In this document: piece after piece, positions 1 through 10,600 of the stretch
Position numbering within the stretch: the stretch's first letter is position 1
How the letters are laid out: every line of letters starts with the position of its first letter
NCBI GenBank assembly: GCA_016987375.1
Contig: PJRA01000160.1
Location: 946,651 to 1,010,650, forward strand
Source: Brachionus koreanus
Taxonomy: Eukaryota > Rotifera > Eurotatoria > Ploima > Brachionidae
Direction: 5' to 3'
DNA: 64,000 bases
Program-made: the position numbers and the translations under genes
Notes under the pieces: generated by a model
What the model saw: only the letters and a program-made list of their open reading frames with translations
What the model was told of the DNA's origin: nothing
Databases searched by the model: none

Positions 1-622
1 TCAATCTTTCATTACTTTCTTGTCCCATTTTGCACACTCTATCCTTGACATGATTAGTTGGAACAAGTCGCCAGAAAAGACCGAATTGGTCAGCACAAAA
101 TATATCTCGTGGATCAAATTCAGAAATAAGCTCTTGATATTTAAGGCCAATGTTTTCTTCAGAGAAACATGTTGCATTTTGATATGAAATGTCTTCGGAA
201 TTTATTGAAGAATTTGATGTAGAATTTTTTTTCTTTCGATTACTAAAGTTGGACAAATAGCCATTGCTGGCTCTAAATTCGTACTGGCCTGATTTTCTGG
301 CTATTTCAAGAGCTTTTTCACGCAGCGTTCCTGTCTTTACTTGAACACCATTTTGTTCACAGTTTTCTATGAATTGTGTAAGTCCATTATCTATATTTTC
401 ATATTTGGTTGTCTTCAAGGTTTTGCGATATGGTGAATCCAAAGTGCCAAATCTTCGCAATACTTTGTCTTTATTTTTTATTATTTGACAAATATTAGAT
501 GAATGCTTTAGATTGTATTTTTCTTTGATTATTTTGTAGCTGGTTCCTTTTTCTACCTCTTCAAGTATTTGCTTTTTGGTAAATATATCGATGCCTTGAC
601 GAACCATTTTTTTCTCAGACAT
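1..622 (-). CDS. Pogo/Tigger-type transposase, N-terminal part (runs off window)
   Basis: An open frame starts at ATG 622 and is still open after 207 codons at the left edge. Residues 1-60 look like the first CENP-B/pipsqueak helix-turn-helix (KKQILEEVEKGTSYKIIKEK), residues 75-130 like the second CENP-B-type DNA-binding domain ending in GYLSNFSNRKKK, and residues 170-187 (FDPRDIFCADQFGLFWRL) match the start of the DDE domain, where relatives usually read NADETGLFW. This Asp would be D178, the first catalytic acidic residue. In Tigger/jerky families such proteins cut and paste the element, or are domesticated DNA-binding proteins. The rest of the catalytic domain lies outside, so intactness cannot be judged. 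No terminal repeat was recognised upstream. Confidence 0.72.
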   Translation of the reverse strand, partial: MSEKKMVRQGIDIFTKKQILEEVEKGTSYKIIKEKYNLKHSSNICQIIKNKDKVLRRFGTLDSPYRKTLKTTKYENIDNGLTQFIENCEQNGVQVKTGTLREKALEIARKSGQYEFRASNGYLSNFSNRKKKNSTSNSSINSEDISYQNATCFSEENIGLKYQELISEFDPRDIFCADQFGLFWRLVPTNHVKDRVCKMGQESNERL

Positions 623-1620
623 TTTTTTTTAACTATTTTTTATTTTAATTAACAATATGAAAGAAAAAATTATGAAAATTTTATATTTTATTTAGAATTA
701 AAGTGTTCATAAAATCGAGCTATTCACTTTATGTTCATTAAATTAGATGATACTTCATTTTGTCTTAATTCTTTGGATCGATCATTAACTATTGTTAACT
801 TTATTTCAATTTCATTTAGCATTAATTGAAAAATATTGAGATCAATAAGCACAAGTTTATAAATTACATTAAAAAAATGAGCTCTTAATTTCAATAAGTT
901 TTAATAAATTTAGTTGTTTTTAGTTTCTGAAATTTTCAAAGCTAAATAAAGTCTACAAACAAGCAGATTAAATTTTATGAATACAATAAACTGAATTCAT
1001 TATAATTTAGTTATTATTATTAGTTTTTATTCATAAATTTTATCATGAGAACAAATAAATAAATCAAAAGTTTTAATTTCTATTTTATCGTTTATAGACA
1101 ATTTTTTTTACAAATTTGATTGTGTTTAGATATAGTAATTAAAAAAAAGCTTATTAATTCAAAAAAGAAAAGGATTAATTCAAAAATTCCTACAAAGCAT
1201 AATTTCAAAAAAAGAAACATGAAAGAAAATTCTTTCATATAGAGAATTTTAAAACGATTAATGTATTACTGAAGTTTTTGACTAAAATTTAATCCCAGTT
1301 TTATTAAAAAAATTGATATTTTGATCATTAACAACTTTTTTTAATAAGACTTTTCTTTTTAAACAATTTTAATAAATTGTAGCTTATTTATAAATGAAAA
1401 ATCTACTATAAAAAAGTTTTAAAAATGGACTGACATAATGAACTAAAATTTTATGAAAAAAAATATAAGCTAACAAATAATTTAAGCGATCTACATGATC
1501 AACATGTTTGACAAATATTTTAATTCACAAATTTATTTATAAAATAATTTAATTTTACAATGGTTGTACTGGAGGAAAAATATGTTAAAAGATTTGATAT
1601 GAGTTGTTTTTTTTTTAATC
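623..1620. other. AT-rich intergenic stretch
   Basis: About 1 kb of A/T-rich DNA between the transposase start and the first SINE copy. Homopolymer runs only; I see no coding or RNA feature. Confidence 0.5.
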
Positions 1621-1846
1621 TATTCTATCCTAATGGATAATGAGGAGGAGCTCATCTCCTTTTCAAGTACCTTTTTGAGCAACAGCTCCGATCTGACACA
1701 GAGGCTACTGCATCGAGTTGATCATTTACACTGCAAATTTTACCAATTCGAAACCGGTCCCCCATTTTTTGATGAAAGGGGTTTAAACATGCGCCCCGTA
1801 TTTCAGAGATATTTTGAAGATTTTTCCATCCTCAGTGGGTTTTATT
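1621..1846 (-). mobile_element. tRNA-derived SINE, copy 1 (5'-truncated)
   Basis: This stretch is closely similar to 48233-48494 and, reversed, to 61413-61676. The short frame it carries is not a gene; it exists because the SINE body happens to be open. The SINE reads on the minus strand. The match stops just before the tRNA-like head, so boxes A and B are missing, as in a 5'-truncated retroposed copy. It shares with copy 3 the 3' end TATTCTATCCTA, absent from copy 2, so there are at least two 3' variants. Confidence 0.8.
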
Positions 1847-2039
1847 TTTTTTCCGAAAAAAAAATTGATAAACTAACAACTGTCTTTTTGATTAGAAGTT
1901 CACAAAATTATTTAAAATGTGCCCCAAGATATTAGATATCAATAGCTTCCAGTCCTTGTTTTTTAACAAAACAAATATTTTTGAGGTGACAAATTAAATT
2001 GAAAATATGGCTTTATTTAAATAATCTGAATGAGTCTAT

Positions 2040-2575
2040 TATTGCTTCAGAAATTAAAAAGCTAAAAGAAATGACAGGACTCCTCTAACTATCGTTTTTT
2101 TAGTGTGGCAAGTTTTCTTGGTAAGTTAAGTAATTAGTTTAACGTGTTTTTTACACAAGAATTTGTAATTTTTATAAAAATAAAGGCTTTCTTATTAATG
2201 AGAAGTTGCGATTCAGAAAAAATAGATGCTCGATAGAAAATCTTTATTTTCTTAGGGTCAGTAATTAGTTCGCTTGTTTTTAACATTTTAATAAATGACA
2301 TTCCTAACAGAACTAAAGCATATAGCTACCAATCTCATCTTTCTGCAGATGATTTGGCAACTTTTTTAATCTTTAATAAGAAATGAAATTAATAAATACC
2401 TAAAAGAAATTAAAAAAATGACTGATAACTTGTGCATATCTAGAATATTCGGCTACATTGTGAAATTGGTTCCTTGCTTTTCTTTATTTTTTCTGTCTTT
2501 TGATACCTTTACAACACACACCCCAATTTTTAAAAGACAAAAAGTGTTTGAAAAAGTCAATGTTGAAAAAATTTT
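2040..2575 (+). mobile_element. Decayed non-LTR retrotransposon (reverse transcriptase relic)
   Basis: Conceptual translation around 2255-2370 gives GSVISSLVFNILINDIPNRT and then SADDLATFL, the paired reverse-transcriptase blocks usually seen as QGSxLSPLLFNIxINDI and FADDLAxxL. It is followed by INKYLKEIKKMTD, typical of the next LINE segment. Stops and frameshifts on both sides show it is dead. Family inferred as CR1/Jockey-like from block wording only. Confidence 0.7.
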
Positions 2576-3641
2576 TTATTTTTTAATGTTAATCTGCACC
2601 TGCTCTTAAATGAAATTATTTTTTTTTTTTGAAAAAAAATTCTTATTTATTTTTTCGATTTATTGCTCACTATTAAAAATATTTAAAAGCATTGCCTTGA
2701 TTACAAGATCAGTCACTTAAAATCACATAAAATTTAAAAAAAAAGCGTTTTTTCCGGTTCTCGTGACATACACTACAACGTCAACATAAAATTGAAGGTT
2801 TATTAAAGACTTTTAAAAGATAAGATCTTTAAAGACCCACTAAAATTTCTTCAAAATTTGGTTGACTGAATAGAAATCTATCACAAATGGTTTGGCCATG
2901 TAAAAAATAAGTATTTCTGAGTTAAAAAAAAATTAAGTGAAAAAGTATGTTAGCCCACTCTTAAGTCGAGATCTAAAAAACAGGAAAAAGTCTGTTAATC
3001 AAATCCCCAAAATAAGCGCTTAAATATTCAAAAATATTCTTTTTAGAATTAAATTTGAAATTTTTTAGTAGTATTTTAAAAAAAAAGTGTTTTTATTCTA
3101 CTCTAAAAACATTCACTCGTCTATTTCTTATTTAGAAAACTTTTTCTCAATTTTGCTAAGAATTTCCATAAGTTCATCATTACGTTTCAAAATTGTCAGA
3201 GTCATTCAGTATTACAAAATTTTTAATATATGTAAAAAGCCATTAAAAGTAATCGCGACTTGTACTTTTTTAGCATTTTCCAAAAAATCATCAAAAAGTC
3301 TAATTCAAAGGAATTAGAAAAGAGTATTTTTTGTACTTAAGTATCTCTTAAGTTTATGATTGAAAATCAAATAGTTATCTGAATTGCTTGCACACATGTC
3401 TAAGCAAATGAAAATTGAGTAAAAAGCATTCATATTTTTCTGAGAGCTTTTTGCTAAAAAAATTTCCAAAATGATTTTTTAATCTTATCAACAGTAATTA
3501 ACAAAAAATTGAACCAAAAATTAAACTAAAAAAAAAACATTTTTATTTGAATAAATTTTTTTTAGGAATTTTTTGTCTCATTAATTGACATAACGACGAC
3601 ATTGGTGACTTAAAAAACAATTATCTGACATAAACTAAAAT
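2576..3641. other. Intergenic, including likely SRP19 3' UTR
   Basis: No gene seen. A minus-strand AATAAA (TTTATT at 3542-3547), about 95 bp beyond the SRP19 stop, may be its poly(A) signal. The rest is A/T-rich and may hold undetected LINE remains. Confidence 0.4.
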
Positions 3642-4186
3642 TTATTTTTTTCTTCCTGTTTTTTTTGCTGAACTTGTAGCTGTTTGTGTTTGACCTTGAG
3701 TTGCTTTGGCACCAGCACCTCTAGTCTTCAACTTTGGAATAGTTTCAGCAACATAAACAAAAATAGATTCCCCTAATTAATTCCAAATATTAAATCAAAA
3801 ATTTAAAAAATTTAAAATAAACTTGTTTTGAAATCTTGTTTGATCGGTGTTCCATCATCATTTTTCAATTGAACTCTAATACGTCCTCGAGAGTCATATT
3901 TATTTGGCTCGCGAGGATATGCCTTATTTTCAAGCTCAATATTAAAGCCAGCGTTCAGCAACACGTCTTTAATTTCGCTCAATGTCGGATTTTCAACGGC
4001 AGACTTCAATGGAATTTTACGACCGTCCGACACCGATCTTTTGCTATTTATATAAGTTGGGTAAAAGCATATCCAGCGAGCCTTATCAGCATGCTTTTTA
4101 TTGGGATTAAATGAGCCTACATTTAGATTAGCGGTTCTCTCTCTTCTGGAAAGCGAGACTAAGTGAATTGGACTGGCTGCAGCCAT
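3642..4186 (-). CDS. SRP19: Signal recognition particle 19 kDa protein
   Basis: SRP19 binds SRP RNA and prepares it for SRP54, which targets secretory proteins to the ER. Two exons: 4186-3823 and 3772-3642, split by a 50-bp GT..AG intron (phase 1). The 164-aa product carries the family core ARWICFYPTYINSKRSVSDG, then RKIPLKSAVENPTLSEIKDV, the RGRIRVQLK strand and, across the splice, SIFVYVAETIPKLKTR, followed by a short basic tail. Human SRP19 is 144 aa; the extra length is an N-terminal extension of about 40 residues. I chose ATG 4186: an upstream in-frame ATG at 4201 is separated from it by TTTTAG, which looks like a splice acceptor directly before the start. Highly conserved family, confident. 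Confidence 0.93.
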
Positions 4187-4611
4187 TCTAAAATCGATCA
4201 AATTTAAAATAAGTCTTACTTATGACATACAAGAAATGGCATACAAGAGCCACCTAAATTTTACTCAATAAAATAAATAAATAAATGATAAAAATTAATT
4301 TTTTTTAGTTTTATTAATTTTTTTAAGAAGTATTTGGCTCCATTTTAATGTACCAAAAAGACTAAAAAATTGTAAGAATTGAAATTACATTTATATATAT
4401 GTTCACTAAGATTCTATCTAATTTGTATTTTTTTTAAATAATTAATTTAATTTTAATTGAAAATTAAAAAAAAATTGATAAAAAATGTTGTTTAAAAATT
4501 TCAAAACAAATTTTATGCATAAAAAAAAATTAAATTTCATGTCAAATAAACGCAACATTTAATTTAGTTAATTCATACAAATTCGATTCAGAAAGAGAAA
4601 AAAAAATAGAA
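4187..4611. other. Short intergenic, SRP19 promoter and 3' region of RUN gene
   Basis: About 425 bp between two minus-strand genes. Minus-strand GTAAGA..TTTTAG just upstream of the SRP19 ATG could be a tiny 5'-UTR intron or a trans-splice acceptor. Nothing else seen. Confidence 0.35.
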
Positions 4612-7600
4612 CTATCGATCTAGAATTGCATTTAAACTTGGCTCGGATAACGAATGCTTCATAAAAGAGTTAGAATTGTTGCATAGAGCGCCAACACCGC
4701 TGCCTAAAACTCCTGTCGTATTCACGTCACAACATTTAGTCGCATTCGATTCTCTATTCATTTTTTTCTTAACATTTTCTCTAAAATTCTTTTGCTCCAT
4801 ACGATTAGATGGTGCAAGTGTTTTTAGTCCAAATGGAAGCCTGCTGCCCGTACTGTTTACATTATGAGTAGTGAAATTGTTGTGTGAAGCCGATGTGGGT
4901 ATGTTAGAGCTAGAATTTGAAGATGTGAACCAAGATTTTATATTAAATCGTTTGGATATATTTTTTAGATTAAAACCACTATGAGAATGATGACCTCCAC
5001 TGTTATTATGACTGCTACCTGAATGGTGAACATGTGAAGAGCTTTTTGGGATATTAGAATGAAAATTGGAAACAGCTGGTTTTGGGATGTGGTTTCTATT
5101 ATTTGAATGCCTTAATTCGCTTTGTTTTGGCCGATTTACTATAGGCGTTTGAATAATGGGTGGCTTTTGTGCTTGGGAGGTCGGTGATGAGCAGGTTTTT
5201 TCTTGATTTTGCGGCGTTTGTATATTCTGAGGCCGATTTGGGTTAACTTCATTGCTATGAGTTTGCAATTTAAAATCTAGTTGGTTAAATTGGAGTAAAA
5301 GCTTGTGAAAATAGCTGAAATACTCTTCATTTTCAAAAACGGAAATGCTCGATAGATTTTTCACATTAAAGTTAGCTTCGTTAACAGTTGTATTGGGTGA
5401 TTGAAAATTATTCGAAATAGAGAGTGATGATGAAGTCGAAGAGGCTGATGATACTTGCATAAATTCAGTTCCCATGCCACTATCTCCACTATTGTTATTT
5501 CCTATTCCTTTGTTTGCCGCAAATTGTTTGAAATCATAGAAATTTTTTAGCAAATTTTTGTCTCGGTTTACATGTTCAAACCAATTTGCCAATTGCTTAT
5601 GACTAAAATAAAAAAAATTCATCAATATATTTTTTTTAATTCAAAGTCAAATTTTAATACAATTTAAAACAGATCAAATTCTTGACTAATTTACAAAAGA
5701 TTTTTAAAGAGTTTTTTACAACATCTCAAAAAAGTAGCCATGTACTAATTTCGATTTAATTGCCAGCGACTAAATATTTTTTTATGGATTTAAATAATTA
5801 TAAACAAGAGAGAAATGAGTAATTTAGAGAAGAAGAGAGAGTAATCAAAAAATTTAATTCTTTACTAATTCATTTTTTTGAATTTAAAATCAAATTCAAG
5901 AGTAAAAGCATTTTGGATTGTTTACGAACATTTGGATAGGATCTAGTTCTGGATCTTTGGCTAGGATTTCGAGTTAAATAAAAAAGTTTACAACAGCTCT
6001 AGCAGAATTACTAGATTTAAAGCTGTAAAACTTGAATTGTTTAATAATTTTAAAAGTTTATTCTATCTAAAAGATTATTAAATACACAAACGTTTAAAAA
6101 TATATTTTGAGGTAAAAATTTTTAAATTTTTAAATCAATGTTAAGCTGAATTTTTTATGTTTGTAAAAATTTATGAAAGCAAAGTTTTTCAAATACTTTG
6201 ATGTGGTTTAAAATATTTGAAAATATGTATTAGCATTAAATTTCTCTTGTTTTATTAAATTTAATAAAGCAACCAAAATGTAGATAAACACAGTAGTTTT
6301 TAAAAGCAATTTTACAAAGTTATATTTCTTTTAAAAAATATATGAGTTTAAATTTTTTAAAAAAAGGGGTCAAAAAATATGCCCGGGTTTTCTATTGCTA
6401 AACAATTTTGTTGTATTATGAGTATTGGTTTGAAACTAAAGAAATAGTCATAGTCAGATTTGTTGATATCGATGGAGAAAAATAATCTGAGCTACAAGAA
6501 ATAGATTTATCTTCAGAATAAAATATTCTTAACACTAGAGAGTCCAACTGATTTTTAATAAAAATTTCAAATTTTCTCAATAATGAAAAATTAAATATTA
6601 TTTTTGAAAATTTCTTAATTGTTTTTAAGAATTAAAAAAAAAAAGCTTAATCTAAGAGCTATTTTATAAAATTTTATTTCTATCAAAAAATATTTAAGTT
6701 TCAATTTTTAAAAAACGGTCTAAAAACCCCTCAGGTTTTCTTTTGTAAATGTTTATGCGAATTTAAAAACTGTAAAGACTGTTTTTTTTTTTCTGGATAA
6801 CAAAACGGAATGATCCTACGGCAATGTGAAATTTTAATACAAAAATCACAGTACAAAAGGGAAAAAAGATATAAATTTTTTCCTAATTGTCCAAAAAAAG
6901 GTTCTGTAAACAGTACATTATTGTACAAACGAATTCTGAATTATGCAAAAACTCTTCATTTTTCTGTAAAATGCAAATGATTAAAAAAACATTAGACAAG
7001 ATTTGCAATAAATTCCACAGTATTTGCATAGCTTAGAATTCGGTTGTATGCTTATTTTGCTAAAAATCTTTTTGTGCACTTAGTTAAATAATTTTAATAA
7101 ATATATTTAATTACCATGTAAATAGTGACCTAAATCAATAGGATTCACATATACTCTACGATACCCCAATGTATCAGTCCTAACCATTTTAAAAATTTAT
7201 TTTATTTATGCCTTTATTACACAAATTAACCAAAAAATTTTGGTCATAAAATTTAAGTCTATATTATATTAATTTTAAACTAATTAATATAATGTTAAAC
7301 TTTTGATTATTTTTGTTATTAGAAAAATTGATTTAATTTAATTAAAAAAAAAACTTACTTTAAAAGATAAATAATAAACAATTGAAATTTGAATTTTAGA
7401 CTCATTAGCATTACCATAAAATGGTGTTTTCTTCTCAATTGAGATGTATTAATCGAATTATCGATTAAATAAGTTTGATTAGTGCTTGATGCAAATTTGT
7501 TTATTTCTTGGAACATGATCAAATAAGCTTCTTTGGGTAGAAAAAACCAACATTTAGACATTGGACTCTCGCTAGACTTGACAGGTTGTCTTTGCAATTC

Positions 7601-10600
7601 TAAATTTGCATTCATCGTGCATTCAATCAAATTCCATATTTGAGTATATTGGGAAAATGTTTGTGTCAGTGTGTTCGATTCGGCCAATTGATTTGGTTTT
7701 TTGAGATTCAAAAGCGGAGAATCAATCGTAGACTTGAATATATTAGAAGTTGGCAGCAAACAATCAGATGATGGAGGTTTTAAATTTTGTTTTAAAAATT
7801 CGAACAAGTAGCCAGCTAGTTTTTCAATTGATTCCTTAGTCTCAACTGATGTGTTCAGAGGGCTAGTTATCGATGAACATGTTGATGTAGATGAGGAATT
7901 TGCGGAAAAAGACGCTGATGAAGTAGTGCTCGAGCAATGCGTTGGATCAAATTTAGCCTGCTTTTCCTGATGTGTTTTTAATTCGAGTAAAATTTCCTTT
8001 AAATTGTTCAATTTTTGATCTTTCAAAAGAATTGTGTGAAAGTTTCTCTTTAAATTTTTCATATGTTCAATTTTGTTCATTTGATTTAAATTTGTTTTCA
8101 CAATAAGATTCTCTTCATCATCTGAAAATTTAAATTCACTTGGCGGACTCTCACTCAAACTGGCCATCGATATAGAGTCAGCCTCAATGGCATTTGAACT
8201 TTTCAATGCTAAGCCAGATGCAATTCTGGGCTTTTTCTCTTTAGAGGATTTAAGCATCGCAATTAAAGTGTCATATTGCAGCAATGGAGCTGGTTGAGAC
8301 ATATGAGGTGGCTCTTTGGGCCTAATCGCCTTGAATTTCACAGCTTTTTTGATGCGCAAATCATTGTCTGATTTGGTTATTTCAGGTTTTCTATTTTTCA
8401 CAATTTTCATTTCATCTTCTTCATTATTTTCATCGTCAAACTCATAAAACTCACCAGTCAGCTGCTTGTACATTTTGGTTAGTCGATTTTGTTCCAGACT
8501 ATTATAATATATGTACCTAGTTGACGATTCAATGTCACATGAGAACAAATAGCCAATAAAGGGGACAAACATCAAAGTCGATTTTGTGAGCGCTTTTTCA
8601 CTTTGATAAAAATTGTTCTGCAAACTTTGACTGTGCTTTAAATGAGATTCTCTTCGTTTAAGACAAGATTTGAGTGGCTGTTTGCTATTTGATGGATTGA
8701 GTGGATTTTTACCACGCTTATTAAACGGCAATGATGTTCGACGCTCAAATTTGTATTCGATGTTATCTTCAAAATTCAAATTGACAGTCGGTTCGGCTAT
8801 TTGAACCGCACACGGCTCAGTGTTTTGCTTTGTTTGTCTATAGCGTTTTATAGATTTGAGAGTTTTGCGCTTAAGAAGGTCGCTTGGTGCCGATTGAGGA
8901 TTTGGTGGAGATGGCTTGGTAATCGGTGTTGAAAAAGACGGCTCGGCTTTTTTATCAGAATAATGAGTCAAAAATGTCAGATCGGGTAGTGACTGCTTAG
9001 CGCTAAATAAAGAACTGGATCTCTTTGAGCCTGACGGTATTTTGGGACGCTGAATTTTCAATACACCGGCCTGATCGGCCATTGCTTTTGCCTTTGCCGC
9101 AGCCATTAATAATTCTTTTTTGTTGATTTTTCCTGTCTTATCCAATACCATACAAAGTATTGTGGGTGAAGAATCTTTTTTTTTTCCTTCCACATTATCA
9201 GGTTGATGCTGAATGCCAACTGACTTTTTCATGGCCGAATTATCTACTGATTGTGCGTCTGCTGCAATGGCACATGAAGATAAGGACCGCTGCTTTAGCT
9301 GAGAAAATGAGGTTTTTTTTCCTGATTGCGTCTCTTGTGGAACTGTACGGCTTTGCCTAACGTTTTGTAGCTGAAAACTCAAATCACTCCCACTTGTGCT
9401 TGAAGTGGTTTCGTCTAAATTGGAGCTGTTCAAGTTGGCTTTTGAATTTTGGTATACTTTGTACAAGTGCGGGTTTGATGGTAGTGTATAAGCGTGATGT
9501 GAATTGTTTATTGATTTTGAACCATATGTTGAATTCTTTTTTCATTAAAAAAAAGGAAAGTTAATAATTTGCTATGAACTTTTAATAATTAAAATAGTCA
9601 TTTAAACAAAAACAATCTAATCCACGTTTATAAAATAGGGTTTTTGACAAATAAACGTGAGTTTTTTGATCCATAAATAATTTTTTTTTGTCTATTGAAA
9701 TTTATTTTAAAACAAAATGAATGAAACTAGCCTTAATTTGCCGAAAAACTGTTTATTGTTATTTTATAGACAAGTATTTTTTTTTTGTTTTTATACAAAA
9801 TAGTTTTTTTATAGTAAATTGATTAATTCCGAACGTTGCTGAGAGCTTAAAATATAATTAAAATCCTAAAATAGACTATTTGTAATGAAGCAAGCATTTA
9901 ATTAAAAAAAAGTGAACTTTTCCAAAAGGTATGAACCGAAGAGAGTTTTTTTTTTATTAGCAGAATTTAATTTTTTTATTTTAAAAAATTTTCTATATTA
10001 AAATTTAATTTATAACTAATCTTTAGTTTGATTGAAGAAAAATAACATGTTTGGTTATAAATAACAATGATAAATTGAAAAAAAAAAATTTATTTAAATA
10101 TAATTGATTTTTATGTCTTAAGAAAACGTTTTTTTATTATTGTGTCGCTAAATCAAACTAAACAACTAGTTAATATTCGAATTTCTATGACGATAAATTC
10201 ACTTAAAACATTTAGTTTCAATATTTAATTAAGAAAGTTATTCAATAATTAAATAATTATAGTTGTAACATTTTTGAAAAAAAAAACTAGTTAAATTTTA
10301 AAAATACCAAATAACTATCAAGTGTTATTTAAGCCATTCAATAGCTTTAAAGACAAAAAAACAAATTTAAAAATTTTATGTGATTCATTTATTTTTAGCT
10401 TTATATTAAAAAACTTAGTTCCGATACGCTTTCTTTTAAAAATTATTTTAATAGTTTATTATGTTGATCAACATAAGCGAACAAATTTTTCCTAATTTTC
10501 TAATGTATTTTAAAGGTAAATTATTTATTAAAAAAATAACAAAATTTTTTTTCTGTTTTACTGTTTAATTTTAAATAAATTGAATTTTATCTTTTAATAT

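Noticed and set aside
3836..4114. Plus-strand open frame
   Set aside because: Antisense shadow of SRP19 exon 1.
7355..9466. A stand-alone gene starting at 9466
   Set aside because: Its first codon is TTG, not ATG; the frame continues upstream to an acceptor at 9536 and joins in phase to another exon, so it is an internal exon of the RUN gene.
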